DNA of 64,000 nucleotides from Bacteroides coprosuis DSM 18011 (GCA_000212915.1 CM001167.1:731780-795779); one strand, 5' to 3'; counted from the first letter of the stretch, positions 43,418-52,976 are shown. Notes: generated by a model from the letters alone, not told the origin. Numbers and translations: made by a program.

Positions 43418-44128
43418 TTAATTGTGTACCAATGTCCCGATAGGCTCTCCGTTGATAACCTTTTTTAGGTTACCTACAGTATCCATGTCAAACACAATGA
43501 TAGGTAAATTGTTTTCTTTGCACATTGCTGTAGCTGTCAGATCCATTACTTTTAAACCTTTATTATAAACTTCATCGTAAGTTATGGTTGCAAACTTCGT
43601 AGCTGTAGGATCTTTTTCAGGATCAGCCGTGTAAATGCCATCTACTCTTGTACCTTTTAGCATAACATCAGCTTCAATTTCGATGCCTCTTAAAGAAGAG
43701 CCTGTGTCAGTGGTGAAGAAAGGATTTCCTGTACCAGCTGAAAATATAGCAATTTCTCCGTTTTCGAGAGCTTCAATAGCTTTCCATTTGGTATAAAACT
43801 CACCAATAGGTTCCATTCTAACAGCAGTGAGTACTCTCGATTTTACTCCTACAGAACCAAGAGCAGAGCTAAGAGCAAGGCTGTTGATAACTGTTGCTAA
43901 CATACCCATTTGGTCGCCTTTCACTCTGTCAAAACCTTTTTGGGCTCCAGATAATCCTCTGAAAATATTTCCACCACCAATTACAATACCTATTTCGACA
44001 CCTAGGTTGTGAATTTCTTTTATCTGCTCAGCATATTCTGATAATCTTTTTTCATCAATGCCATATTGTTTTTCACCCATTAAGCTCTCTCCGCTTAACT
44101 TTAAAAGGACTCTTTTATATTTTGCCAT
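43418..44128 (-). CDS. pyrH: UMP kinase
   Basis: Converts UMP to UDP in pyrimidine nucleotide synthesis; hexameric amino-acid-kinase fold. Motifs: KRVLLKLSGESLMG (4-17), IGIVIGGGNIFRG (about 45-57), GNPFFTTDTGSSLRGIEIEADVMLKGTRVDGIYTADP. Length 236 aa is standard. First gene of pyrH-frr-rsgA; a -7 type box TAAGTTTG lies on the minus strand at 44156-44149, 21 bases before the ATG. Confidence 0.97.
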   Translation of the reverse strand: MAKYKRVLLKLSGESLMGEKQYGIDEKRLSEYAEQIKEIHNLGVEIGIVIGGGNIFRGLSGAQKGFDRVKGDQMGMLATVINSLALSSALGSVGVKSRVLTAVRMEPIGEFYTKWKAIEALENGEIAIFSAGTGNPFFTTDTGSSLRGIEIEADVMLKGTRVDGIYTADPEKDPTATKFATITYDEVYNKGLKVMDLTATAMCKENNLPIIVFDMDTVGNLKKVINGEPIGTLVHN

Positions 44129-44280
44129 AAAACACTCTTTAGTTAATGCAAACTTACGTAAAAAAACGCATAAGTTAAAAAAACGGTAAACAATAACATC
44201 GTATATTTGTATTGTATAAATGCAATCAAATTGCTATGTTATAAGATAACAAAAAAGCTCATCTCTTTGATTATTTCAAT

Positions 44281-44961
44281 ATGAAAAAAATACTATTAGC
44301 CCTATTTTCTGTCACATTGCTCTCTTTTTCAGTAAAAGCTCAATTCGTTGATTCTTTAGTTTCGAACTTGATGATTAATTTAGAAGAAGAAAAATGGGAT
44401 AAAGTTGTTGAATTATTTCATCAATTTGCTGAGCAAGATCCTGAAAATGCAGAAGTATTTTATTGGGTGAAAGGGGCTGATAAGAAATTGATAGCAGATT
44501 CCTTATCTTATACTTTAGCTGAAGTATATCATAAGCGAGGAGAGTTAGATAAGTCTTTGTCTTTTTATAAGCTTTATATAGCTAAAGCAAATTGTTCAGT
44601 TGAAGAGCTTTTAGTCTTGGCTCAAGTGATAATCGATTTAGGTGATGTTAGATTGACGCAGCAGATTTATGAGCGAGTTATAGAGCTTGACCCAAAGAAT
44701 GTAACTGCCAATATCTTTTTAGGTAACTATATTTATTTGAGGGCTGAGCGTGAAAGAAAAAGGTTGGATTATCAATTTAAAAAGATTAAAAAGCCAACTC
44801 GAATGGAGTATGCACGTTATAGACAACAGTTGAAGGATTTATATCTGTTCTCTTATGTTCATGCTAAAACGCATCTAGAAGAAGCCTATAAATCATTAAA
44901 GTCTGTTGAGGTAGAAAAAACCTTATCTCATATTGACGATATTCGTAAAGAAGCTATATAA
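44281..44961 (+). CDS. Secreted TPR-like protein of unknown function
   Basis: 226 aa with a signal peptide (MKKILLALFSVTLLSFSVKAQ) and helical repeats of the TPR type (WDKVVELFHQFAEQDPENAEVFYWV, YTLAEVYHKRGELDKSLSFYKLY, QQIYERVIELDPKNVTANIFLGNYIYL). The C-terminal helix is rich in Lys, Arg and Tyr. Probably a periplasmic scaffold; no partner is apparent. A TATATTTG box at 44202-44209 is a likely -7 element. Its 3' end overlaps the convergent birA gene by 8 bases, so the two mRNAs are complementary at their ends. Confidence 0.75.
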   Translation: MKKILLALFSVTLLSFSVKAQFVDSLVSNLMINLEEEKWDKVVELFHQFAEQDPENAEVFYWVKGADKKLIADSLSYTLAEVYHKRGELDKSLSFYKLYIAKANCSVEELLVLAQVIIDLGDVRLTQQIYERVIELDPKNVTANIFLGNYIYLRAERERKRLDYQFKKIKKPTRMEYARYRQQLKDLYLFSYVHAKTHLEEAYKSLKSVEVEKTLSHIDDIRKEAI

Positions 44962-45706
44962 TATATTGCACTTCTTTAAATAGATAAGCTCTTTCTTTAC
45001 CCTGTTCATCCGTAAGTCTAAAAGTTCCATCACTATCTACAGTTTTTAGTTTTGCAGAGAAAACGCCATGTTGATCAGCATACAGATGGAATCCTTTTGA
45101 GCGGTAGAGGTTTTCTATGTACAAGGCTTCTATTTTATTCCATTGATTTGTGTTTAGAAGATTATATAGTTCTTTGAAACGTAGAATAAATAAGTTTAAT
45201 ATATCATCAAGTGGAAGAATTTTATTGGTGATTTGGGCTAATGAAATAGGGTTGGGAGCATCACTATAGAAAGATACTTGATTTACATTTAAGCCTACTC
45301 CAAGAATACTTTGGCTTATTTTATCATCCATCAAATCATGCTCAATGAGTATCCCGGATATTTTCTTGTCTTTCCAGTAGATGTCATTGGGCCATTTTAT
45401 GGATATGTTATCTGTAAATTGGCTTAGTGTTTGAAGGAGAGCTAAAGATACTACTTCTGATAATAAAAATTGATATTTTATAGGTAGGGCATAGGGTTTG
45501 GCTAGTAAGCTAAACATAAGATTCATATTCTTTTCAGACTCCCAATAATTACCTCTTTGTCCTTTTCCAGCTGTCTGATACCGAGCGGTCACAACGGTAA
45601 ATTCGTCTAGCTCTTTGGTTCTACTTAATTGTTTTAAATAATTATTAGTTGAATCTATTTCATCTAGCTGGATAAGATTGAATGAGAACTTTGATTTTTG
45701 TGTCAT
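44954..45706 (-). CDS. birA: Biotin--[acetyl-CoA-carboxylase] ligase
   Basis: Attaches biotin to carrier proteins through biotinyl-AMP. The 250-aa protein has the catalytic-domain motifs LDEIDSTNNYLKQL, ARYQTAGKGQRGNYWES (the GKGRxG adenylate-binding loop), KWPNDIYWKDKKISGILIE and LGVGLNVN. There is no N-terminal winged-helix domain, so it is a monofunctional ligase without repressor activity, unlike E. coli BirA. It follows yraN with 2 bases between them. Confidence 0.94.
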   Translation of the reverse strand: MTQKSKFSFNLIQLDEIDSTNNYLKQLSRTKELDEFTVVTARYQTAGKGQRGNYWESEKNMNLMFSLLAKPYALPIKYQFLLSEVVSLALLQTLSQFTDNISIKWPNDIYWKDKKISGILIEHDLMDDKISQSILGVGLNVNQVSFYSDAPNPISLAQITNKILPLDDILNLFILRFKELYNLLNTNQWNKIEALYIENLYRSKGFHLYADQHGVFSAKLKTVDSDGTFRLTDEQGKERAYLFKEVQYII

Positions 45707-45708
45707 AA

Positions 45709-46074
45709 TTAGAATAAAAACGAAGTAAATACATCTTCAAAATGCTCTACTTCTACTTTTTTTGAGTTGGCTATGATAGAGATAAGGTCAAATCGAATAG
45801 GATTATCAATATTATGTTCATGAATATACTGATTGGCTGCATTTAAGATGTTTTTTTGTTTTGCTTTGGTTAGTGCCAAACACGGTTCTCCAAAATAATT
45901 ATTTTTTCTTGTCTTTACTTCGATAAAGCAAAGTATATCTTTTAGCTTAGCTATTATGTCTATTTCTAAATGTTTATACCTCCAGTTTGTTTCTATGATG
46001 GAATAACCTTGTTCCTGAAGGTAAGAAAGTGCTGTATTTTCGCCGTTTTTCCCTAAATCGTTATGTTTAGCCAT
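45709..46074 (-). CDS. YraN / UPF0102 family endonuclease-like protein
   Basis: 121-aa protein with the restriction-endonuclease-like core of UPF0102: LGKNGENTALSYLQEQGYSIIETNWR, then the active-site-like E-ID-I...FIEVKTRK (EIDIIAKLKDILCFIEVKTRKN). Length and motifs are canonical. The biological role is poorly defined (DNA processing is suspected). Upstream partner of birA and diverges from the small gene at 46142. Confidence 0.9.
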   Translation of the reverse strand: MAKHNDLGKNGENTALSYLQEQGYSIIETNWRYKHLEIDIIAKLKDILCFIEVKTRKNNYFGEPCLALTKAKQKNILNAANQYIHEHNIDNPIRFDLISIIANSKKVEVEHFEDVFTSFLF

Positions 46075-46141
46075 GTTTTTTGGTAAAAATACACTTTTTT
46101 ATTTTTTACAATCCAATAAGTAAAGGTAAATTTGTAAAATA

Positions 46142-46378
46142 ATGAAAAAGAGAGAGAAGAGTACATCTAATAAGTCTGTATGTCAGGAAGTAAAGAGGTA
46201 TCAGAGAATGACCTGCTTCTTGAGTGAAGAAGAACTGTCGTTCGTCGAAGCTTATTTAGAAAAAAATAAAATAAGCAATAGATCAAGATGGTTGAGAGAG
46301 ACTATTCTCTTATTTATTCATAAAGATTTAAATGATAAATATCCCACTCTTTTTGATGAACATGATATGAGGAGGTAA
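46142..46378 (+). CDS. Small ribbon-helix-helix-like protein, 78 aa
   Basis: No firm family. The middle reads QRMTCFLSEEELSFVEAYLEKNKISNRSRWLRETILLFIH: a beta-strand, a helix, and a second helix with the NRSRWLRETIL pattern typical of ribbon-helix-helix DNA-binding proteins. The N-terminus is Lys-rich. A TAAATTTG -7 box at 46127-46134 ends only 7 bases before the ATG, implying a leaderless or nearly leaderless message. tadA follows after 4 bases, so they form an operon; it might regulate that operon, which is inference. Confidence 0.6.
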   Translation: MKKREKSTSNKSVCQEVKRYQRMTCFLSEEELSFVEAYLEKNKISNRSRWLRETILLFIHKDLNDKYPTLFDEHDMRR

Positions 46379-46382
46379 ATAT

Positions 46383-46820
46383 ATGGGACACGATGATTCT
46401 TATTTTATGAAAATGGCCTTACAAGAGGCGGAATCTGCGATGAAAATGGGTGAAATTCCTGTTGGAGCTGTTGTTGTATCTCATGGGCAAGTTATAGCTA
46501 GAGCACATAATATGACAGAGCGTTTAACAGATGTTACAGCTCATGCTGAGATGCAAGCCATTACAATGGCAGCTGATCTGCTAGGAGGAAAGTATCTAAG
46601 TGATTGTACTCTATATGTTACTTTAGAGCCTTGCGTTATGTGTGCAGGTGCAATTAGTTGGGCACAATTAGGTAAGTTAGTCATAGGAGCTAATGATTCT
46701 AAAAGAGGATATAAATTGCTAGCTCCTGATGTTTTGCATCCTAAAACGGAAGTCATTGAAGGAGTGTTGGCTGACAAGTCGACAGAAATGTTACAATCCT
46801 TCTTTAGAGCACGCAGATAA
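46383..46820 (+). CDS. tadA: tRNA-specific adenosine deaminase (TadA)
   Basis: Deaminates A34 to inosine in tRNA-Arg(ACG), allowing wobble decoding. Zinc/catalytic residues are visible: HAE in TAHAEMQAIT (about 56-58) and PCVMC in LEPCVMCAGAISWAQ. The family segment MGEIPVGAVVV is present near residue 21. Length 145 aa fits TadA. The broader nucleoside-deaminase family includes guanine deaminases, but these motifs favour TadA. The end converges with the DUF4834 gene with 3 bases between. Confidence 0.9.
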   Translation: MGHDDSYFMKMALQEAESAMKMGEIPVGAVVVSHGQVIARAHNMTERLTDVTAHAEMQAITMAADLLGGKYLSDCTLYVTLEPCVMCAGAISWAQLGKLVIGANDSKRGYKLLAPDVLHPKTEVIEGVLADKSTEMLQSFFRARR

Positions 46821-46823
46821 GTC

Positions 46824-47078
46824 TTACTTCACTTCTTCAAAGTCAACATACTCTCCCTCATCTTTTCCTATTATTTTTTTCTGATTTAATGGAGTATCTT
46901 CTGTTCTATTATTAGACTGAGTTGTATTCTGGTTATTTTGTTGTCTGTAAGTATGTTGTCTACCCTTATTTGTTTTCTTGATTCCAAAAATAGACCGTAG
47001 AATTTGACCTATTATACTGATAAAAAAAACAGCAATAACTAATATTATAATAAAAGGGATAAGAAGTATCTTGAGCAT
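46824..47078 (-). CDS. DUF4834-type small membrane protein
   Basis: 84 aa with one N-terminal membrane helix (LLIPFIIILVIAVFFISIIGQIL), then a Gln/Asn/Arg-rich cytoplasmic or periplasmic tail ending in IIGKDEGEYVDFEEVK. This shape matches the Bacteroidales DUF4834 family, which is commonly found after pssA, as here. Function unknown; the location suggests a link with phospholipid synthesis. Confidence 0.7.
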   Translation of the reverse strand: MLKILLIPFIIILVIAVFFISIIGQILRSIFGIKKTNKGRQHTYRQQNNQNTTQSNNRTEDTPLNQKKIIGKDEGEYVDFEEVK

Positions 47079-47142
47079 AGTTTTTAAAATTAAATTAGTA
47101 GCTATTTATCAAGACACAATTACTGTGCCACATTCCACATTC

Positions 47143-47856
47143 TTAAGCTTTCTTGTTTTGAGTAACTAGTGATAATAAGATATACCATGCTATTACTGCT
47201 GCTATACCACTTAGCTTAAAAACAATAAGTAGGGGTATGGATACTAAAATAAAGAAGTAGCGTATCTTGTTGTTTTGCCAGCTTAAATCTTTAATCTTTA
47301 AAGCAAACATAGGTATTTCTGCTACGAGTAGCCACGAGAAAAGAAAAATTAATGCTATTATTATAAGTACATTAATATGCATTAGTATAAACTCTCCAGA
47401 TCCAACAATTAGTGAACCCCAAAAAAGTGCATTGGCCGGAGTAGGTAAACCTATGAAAGAGCTTGTTTGTCTTTCATCTATATTGAATTTAGCTAGTCTT
47501 AGAGCAGAAAAAACCGCAATAAAAAAAGCTATATAAGGAACGTATTCTCTTACGCCTTCTAAGAATGGGGGATATATCATGCTAGACTCTTTCAAAAAAC
47601 TAAAAATGATAAGAGCAGGAGCTACTCCAAAGCTAACATCATCTGCTAAAGAGTCTAATTCTTTGCCAATTGGTGATGGTGCGTTAAGGAGACGAGCAGA
47701 CATTCCATCGAAAAAATCGAATATAGCACTTAGAATAATAAAACCAAGTGCTAATTCATGTTTAGATTCAAAGGCCATTACACAAGCAATGCACCCTGAA
47801 AACAAGTTTAAACATGTAATAGTGTTGGGAATATGACGAGTAATGGCATTTGACAT
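47143..47856 (-). CDS. pssA: CDP-diacylglycerol--serine O-phosphatidyltransferase
   Basis: Makes phosphatidylserine from CDP-diacylglycerol and serine. The CDP-alcohol phosphotransferase signature DG-x2-AR-x8-G-x3-D-x3-D is visible as DGMSARLLNAPSPIGKELDSLADDVSFG (around residues 55-80). About seven membrane helices. The ATG at 47856 is preferred; the frame extends 8 codons to a TTG that lies inside psd. Following psd with a 7-base gap, it forms the PE-synthesis operon psd-pssA-DUF4834. Confidence 0.95.
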   Translation of the reverse strand: MSNAITRHIPNTITCLNLFSGCIACVMAFESKHELALGFIILSAIFDFFDGMSARLLNAPSPIGKELDSLADDVSFGVAPALIIFSFLKESSMIYPPFLEGVREYVPYIAFFIAVFSALRLAKFNIDERQTSSFIGLPTPANALFWGSLIVGSGEFILMHINVLIIIALIFLFSWLLVAEIPMFALKIKDLSWQNNKIRYFFILVSIPLLIVFKLSGIAAVIAWYILLSLVTQNKKA

Positions 47857-47863
47857 AATCTTA

Positions 47864-48559
47864 TTATTTAAGTTTTGCAATTATAGTTTGATTACCTGTT
47901 GTCAGGTCGCCAAGTTTTACACAAGGTTTACTGCCTATAGGTAAGTAAACATCTACACGTGAGCCAAATTTTATAAAGCCCATGTGTTCATCAATAAAGC
48001 ATTCTTCTCCTTCTTTGGCATAAGTAACAATACGTCTAGCCATTGCTCCAGCTATTTGACGAGCCATAACTTCTACTCCTTCAGGTGTTTCTATTACAAC
48101 AAGTGAACGCTCATTATCTGTACTTGCTTTAGGTAGCCATGCTTTCATGAATTTTCCATTCTCATGTCCTACTTTTTTTATAGTACCTTCTACAGGGTAC
48201 CAATTTGCATGCACATTTAATACACTCATGAAAATTGAAATCATAAGTCTTTTCCCTTGGAAGTATTCATTTTCTTCAACTTCTTCAATGACTACTACTT
48301 TTCCGTCGGCAGGTGCTACAACGGTCTTTTCCACGTCTCCCTCAAAGCGTCTAATAGGACATCTGAAAAAGTTTACTAGCAATAAATAAATAGCAGTACT
48401 AATAGTAGCAACAATGTAAAAAGGTATTTTACTTTTTACAAACTTGTATAGTACAAGGTTGATGATTAAAAAAGCAATCAAGCTTACCACCAACGTTGAG
48501 ATTCCTTCGTGGTGGAGTCTCACTTTTTTAAGTTTTTTCAATCTTGTTGAACGGTTCAT
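47864..48559 (-). CDS. psd: Phosphatidylserine decarboxylase proenzyme
   Basis: Converts phosphatidylserine to phosphatidylethanolamine. The 231-aa protein belongs to the short Psd group. One or two N-terminal membrane helices ([40 protein letters not shown]) are followed by the catalytic domain with [14 protein letters not shown] and [11 protein letters not shown], and the self-cleavage site Gly-Ser in [12 protein letters not shown] near residue 205, which generates the pyruvoyl group. First gene of the operon, with a clear promoter on the minus strand. Confidence 0.95.
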   Translation of the reverse strand: MNRSTRLKKLKKVRLHHEGISTLVVSLIAFLIINLVLYKFVKSKIPFYIVATISTAIYLLLVNFFRCPIRRFEGDVEKTVVAPADGKVVVIEEVEENEYFQGKRLMISIFMSVLNVHANWYPVEGTIKKVGHENGKFMKAWLPKASTDNERSLVVIETPEGVEVMARQIAGAMARRIVTYAKEGEECFIDEHMGFIKFGSRVDVYLPIGSKPCVKLGDLTTGNQTIIAKLK

Positions 48560-48584
48560 AAATGTGATAAAATCTGTTTGTAGG

Positions 48585-48616
48585 CAAAAGTAGAGTTAAT
48601 TTAAAATATCAGCAAA
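48585..48616 (-). promoter_or_regulatory. Bacteroidota promoter of the psd-pssA operon
   Basis: On the minus strand TTTG (48616-48613), a 20-base spacer and TACTTTTG (48592-48585): a full match to -33 TTTG / -7 TAnnTTTG. Transcription would begin around 48578, about 20 bases before the psd ATG. Confidence 0.7.
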
Positions 48617-48638
48617 CAAAAAGAGCTTATAATATGGT

Positions 48639-48669
48639 TTTGATGATAACTTTTTACTATATACCTTTG
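48639..48669 (+). promoter_or_regulatory. Bacteroidota promoter of the dnaE operon
   Basis: TTTG (48639-48642), exactly 19 bases, then TACCTTTG (48662-48669): a textbook match. It predicts a leader of about 110 bases. Only 22 bases separate its -33 from that of the divergent psd promoter, so the two polymerases would compete. Confidence 0.72.
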
Positions 48670-48788
48670 TGTTATCTAAAGTAATAGTACATTCGCTATA
48701 CAATTCAGTATACATTTTGATAATGTGTGCAAATGTCTTATTAATACTTATTTAAGATAGTCAAAACGATTTTAATACCCTATATATT

Positions 48789-51700
48789 ATGCAGAATTTT
48801 ACTCATTTACATGTCCACTCTCAATATTCTCTTCTTGATGGGCAGGCTAGCATTAAAGCACTTGTCGATAAAGCGGTTGAGGATGGTATGAAAGGAATTG
48901 CTCTGACAGACCATGGGAGTATGTTTGGAATTAAAGAATTCTATAATTATGTAAAAAAGAAAAATGCACCAATAAATGGTGAGATAAAACAGCTTAAAAA
49001 GAAAATTGGTGCTGCAAAGAAAGAGGGTAAGTCGGAAGATGAAATTAGCCAACTAAGTGAAGAACTTCGTGAAAAGCAGAAATCTTTATTTAAACCGATT
49101 ATTGGTTGTGAAATGTATGTGGCACGAAGAGGCTTACATATAAAAGAAACTAAATTTGATCAAAGTGGGTACCACCTTGTTGTTCTTGCTAAAAACGAAA
49201 AAGGATATCATAATTTGATAAAACTAGTTTCAACAGCATGGACAGAGGGCTTCTATATGCGTCCTAGAACAGATAGGACTGAGTTGGAAAAATATCATGA
49301 AGGATTAATTGTAAGTACGGCTTGTCTTGGAGGGGAAGTTCCAAAGAAAATTACTCAAGGAAAGATTAGTGAAGCTGAGGAAGCTGTACAATGGTTTAAA
49401 AAGGTGTTTGGGGATGACTTCTATTTAGAACTTCAACGTCATAAGGCTGCAATCCCAAGAGCTAATCATGAAGCTTATCCACTTCAGGTTAATGTGAACA
49501 ATCACATGTTTGAGTTGAGTAAAAAATATGGGGTAAAGATTATATGTACGAATGATGTTCACTTTGTAGATGAAGCTCATGCTGAAGCTCACGATCGATT
49601 AATCTGTTTAAGTACTGGTCGGGATTTAGATGATCCAAAAAGAATGCTTTATACTAAACAGGAATGGATGAAAACTCAAGCAGAGATGAATGAGCTTTTC
49701 AAAGATGTTCCTGAAGCTTTGGCAAACACAATGGAAATATTGGATAAAGTAGAACATTATTCTATTGATCATGCTCCAATTATGCCAACGTTTGAAATTC
49801 CTGAAGATTTTGGCACAGAAGAAGGATATAGAACTAAGTTTTCTGAAGAGGATCTCTATGATGAATTTACGCAAGATGAAAATGGAAATGTTGTGCTTTC
49901 CAAAGAAGATGGAGATACTAAAATAGAGCGCTTAGGGGGATATGAAAAACTCTATCGTATTAAGTTAGAAGCAGATTATTTGAAAAAGCTAACTTATGAT
50001 GGAGCGAAAGAAAGATACGGAGATCCTTTATCCGATGAAATAAAAGAGCGCTTGAATTTTGAACTTTACATCATGAAAACTATGGGTTTCCCTGGCTACT
50101 TCTTGATTGTACAAGATTTTATTCATGCGGCTGAAAAGAAATTAAATGTTTCTGTCGGTCCAGGACGTGGTTCTGCTGCGGGATCAGCTGTTGCTTACTG
50201 TCTGGGGATTACTAAAATAGACCCTATTGAGTTCGACTTGCTGTTTGAACGTTTCTTGAATCCCGATCGTATCTCTCTTCCTGATATTGATGTTGATTTT
50301 GATGATGATGGTCGTGGCGAAGTATTACGTTGGGTAACCGATAAATATGGACAAGAAAAAGTAGCACATATTATCACTTATGGTACTATGGCTACAAAAT
50401 TAGCTATTCGTGATGTAGCGCGCGTGCAAAAACTTCCACTTCCTGAGGCAGATCGATTGGCTAAATTAATTCCTGATCGGATTCCAGATAAAAAGATTAA
50501 CCTGCAAAATGCAATCAATTTCGTTCCTGAGTTACAGGCTGCAGAAGCATCTCAAGACCCTATAGTACGGGATACTATTAAGTATGCTAAAATGCTCGAA
50601 GGTAATGTCCGTGGAACAGGTGTGCATGCTTGTGGTACTATTATTTGTCGTGATGACATTACAGACTGGGTACCTGTAAGTACAGCTACTGATAAAGAAA
50701 CAGGAGAAAAAATGCTGGTTACTCAGTATGAAGGTTCTGTAATTGAAGATACGGGGTTGATTAAGATGGACTTTTTAGGTTTGAAAACTCTGTCTATCAT
50801 CAAGGAAGCTGTTGCTAATGTGGAGGAGTCAACAGGTGAAAAACTAGATATTGAGAAGATTTCATTTAAAGATGAAAAAACATATAAACTTTATAGTGAT
50901 GGACGAACGATAGGTACATTCCAGTTTGAATCTGCTGGTATGCAAAAATACTTAAGAGAGCTAGAACCTTCAACTTTTGAAGACTTAATAGCTATGAATG
51001 CTCTCTATCGTCCAGGACCAATGGATTATATTCCCGATTTTATTGATCGTAAACATGGACGTAAACCTATTGAGTACGATATTCCTATTATGGAAAAGTA
51101 CTTGAAGGATACATATGGCATTACTGTCTATCAGGAACAGGTCATGTTGTTGTCACGACTATTAGCAAACTTTACTCGTGGTGAGTCGGATGCTCTTCGT
51201 AAAGCAATGGGGAAAAAGTTGAAAGACCAACTAGACGTACTCAAACCTAAGTTTATATCGGGAGGTAAGGCTAATGGTCATGATCCTAAAATACTAGAAA
51301 AAATTTGGGGGGATTGGGAAAAGTTTGCGTCTTATGCTTTTAATAAATCACATGCTACTTGTTATTCTTGGTTAGCTTATCAGACAGCTTATTTAAAAGC
51401 AAACTATCCTTCTGAATATATGGCGGCGGTGATGAGTCGTAATATTTCAAATATTGTCGAAATAACAAAACTTATGGATGAGTGTAAATCCATGGGTATG
51501 AAAGTCCTAGGTCCTGATGTTAATGAAAGTAATCTAAAGTTTACCGTAAATAAAGAAGGAAATATTCGCTTCGGTTTAGGGGCTATTAAAGGTGTCGGAG
51601 AAAATGCCGTAAAGAGTATTGTTGATGAACGAAATAGAAATGGACAGTATAAAGATATTTTTGATTTTGTCCAAAGGGTCAATTTGAATGCTTGTAATAA

Positions 51701-52574
51701 AAAGAACATGGAAAATATTGCTTTAGCTGGAGGTTTTGATGCTTGGGGTGTAAAGCGTGAGCAGTATTTTACAGAGATGAACACAGGTGATGAAACCTTT
51801 ATGGAGGCTCTTATGAGATATGGAAATAAGTACCAAGCGGATCAAGAAATGACAATGAATTCATTGTTTGGAGGAGATAATGCGGTTGAAATAGCTACTC
51901 CTGATTTACCTGAATATGAACCATGGAGTGATCTTGAGCTTCTAAATAAAGAAAGAGAATTAGTAGGAATTTATTTATCGGCCCATCCCTTAGATGATTA
52001 TTCTGTTATTTTACATTATGTGTGCAATACGAAAATGATAGAGATAGATGATAAGCAAGCTTTGGCTGGCAGAGAAATTACGATGGGAGGTATTGTAACT
52101 AGTGTTCGTAGAGGTATGACTAGAAATAATAACCCTTTTGGAATAGCTAAAATTGAAGATTATTCGGGATCTGCAGAAATTCCATTTTTTGGTAAGGATT
52201 GGATAAACTTCCAAGGATTTATTCATGAGGGAATGTTATTATTTATTAAAGCAAGATGCCAACCTCGTCAATGGAATCCAGATGAGTTGGAATTAAAAGT
52301 AACTAGTATAGAGTTACTAACAGATGTAAAGGATGATTTAGTAAATACAATAACAATTCATATTCCATTAGAAGAGTTGAATTCAACTTTGATTGCTGAA
52401 CTTTCTGACCTTACCAAACGTTCATCAGGAACAACAGAGCTTTATTTTAAAGTTACCGATAGAGAGTTAAATCAAACATTAGATTTACATTCTAAGGGTT
52501 TGAAGATTTCTGTAGGTAAAGAATTAATTAACCTGTTGAAAGAACGAAAAGAGTTATCGTTTCAAATCAATTAA
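48789..52574 (+). CDS. dnaE: DNA polymerase III alpha subunit
   Basis: Catalytic subunit of the replicative polymerase (DnaE type). N-terminal PHP domain (FTHLHVHSQYSLLDGQASI; LTDHGSMFG). It contains a lysine/glutamate-rich helical insertion of about 45 residues (GEIKQLKKKIGAAKKEGKSE region) before the next PHP motif, as seen in this phylum. Polymerase catalytic aspartates are in LPDIDVDFDDDGRGEVL, with GPGRGSAAGSAVAYCLGI before it. Helix-hairpin-helix parts and an OB fold (REITMGGIVTSVRRGMTRNNNPFG) close the protein. Length 1261 aa. trxA follows 49 bases later. Confidence 0.97.
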   Translation: MQNFTHLHVHSQYSLLDGQASIKALVDKAVEDGMKGIALTDHGSMFGIKEFYNYVKKKNAPINGEIKQLKKKIGAAKKEGKSEDEISQLSEELREKQKSLFKPIIGCEMYVARRGLHIKETKFDQSGYHLVVLAKNEKGYHNLIKLVSTAWTEGFYMRPRTDRTELEKYHEGLIVSTACLGGEVPKKITQGKISEAEEAVQWFKKVFGDDFYLELQRHKAAIPRANHEAYPLQVNVNNHMFELSKKYGVKIICTNDVHFVDEAHAEAHDRLICLSTGRDLDDPKRMLYTKQEWMKTQAEMNELFKDVPEALANTMEILDKVEHYSIDHAPIMPTFEIPEDFGTEEGYRTKFSEEDLYDEFTQDENGNVVLSKEDGDTKIERLGGYEKLYRIKLEADYLKKLTYDGAKERYGDPLSDEIKERLNFELYIMKTMGFPGYFLIVQDFIHAAEKKLNVSVGPGRGSAAGSAVAYCLGITKIDPIEFDLLFERFLNPDRISLPDIDVDFDDDGRGEVLRWVTDKYGQEKVAHIITYGTMATKLAIRDVARVQKLPLPEADRLAKLIPDRIPDKKINLQNAINFVPELQAAEASQDPIVRDTIKYAKMLEGNVRGTGVHACGTIICRDDITDWVPVSTATDKETGEKMLVTQYEGSVIEDTGLIKMDFLGLKTLSIIKEAVANVEESTGEKLDIEKISFKDEKTYKLYSDGRTIGTFQFESAGMQKYLRELEPSTFEDLIAMNALYRPGPMDYIPDFIDRKHGRKPIEYDIPIMEKYLKDTYGITVYQEQVMLLSRLLANFTRGESDALRKAMGKKLKDQLDVLKPKFISGGKANGHDPKILEKIWGDWEKFASYAFNKSHATCYSWLAYQTAYLKANYPSEYMAAVMSRNISNIVEITKLMDECKSMGMKVLGPDVNESNLKFTVNKEGNIRFGLGAIKGVGENAVKSIVDERNRNGQYKDIFDFVQRVNLNACNKKNMENIALAGGFDAWGVKREQYFTEMNTGDETFMEALMRYGNKYQADQEMTMNSLFGGDNAVEIATPDLPEYEPWSDLELLNKERELVGIYLSAHPLDDYSVILHYVCNTKMIEIDDKQALAGREITMGGIVTSVRRGMTRNNNPFGIAKIEDYSGSAEIPFFGKDWINFQGFIHEGMLLFIKARCQPRQWNPDELELKVTSIELLTDVKDDLVNTITIHIPLEELNSTLIAELSDLTKRSSGTTELYFKVTDRELNQTLDLHSKGLKISVGKELINLLKERKELSFQIN

Positions 52575-52623
52575 TAGAAGTATATTTACTTTATAGACAT
52601 ATTAAATTTAAACTTAGATTAAA

Positions 52624-52938
52624 ATGGCATTAAATGTTACAGATAGTAATTTCAAAGAATTACTAAACAAAGGTCAGTTAGTAGTAGTGGATTTTTGGGC
52701 TCCTTGGTGTGGTCCATGTAAAATGGTAGGTCCAGTTATTGAAGAACTTGCAAAAGATTATGAAGGTAAAGTTATTATTGGCAAATGTGATGTAGACGAA
52801 AATAGTGACCTTCCAGGTGAATTTGGTATTCGTAATATCCCTACAGTTCTTTTCTTTAAAGATGGAGAAGTTGTGGATAAACAAGTAGGTGCTGCTCCTA
52901 AAGCTACTTATGACGCAAAAATTAAACAACATATGTAA
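52624..52938 (+). CDS. trxA: Thioredoxin
   Basis: Cytoplasmic disulfide reductase of 104 aa with the active site FWAPWCGPCKM (about residues 27-37), the cis-Pro segment FGIRNIPTVLFFKDG and the buried Asp (VVDFWA). Length and motifs are canonical. No signal peptide. It lies between dnaE and a small acidic protein gene, all in one direction and probably in one message. Confidence 0.96.
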   Translation: MALNVTDSNFKELLNKGQLVVVDFWAPWCGPCKMVGPVIEELAKDYEGKVIIGKCDVDENSDLPGEFGIRNIPTVLFFKDGEVVDKQVGAAPKATYDAKIKQHM

Positions 52939-52976
52939 TTAAACGACTTTTAAAAAGGTCGCAGTATCCAAAGATT

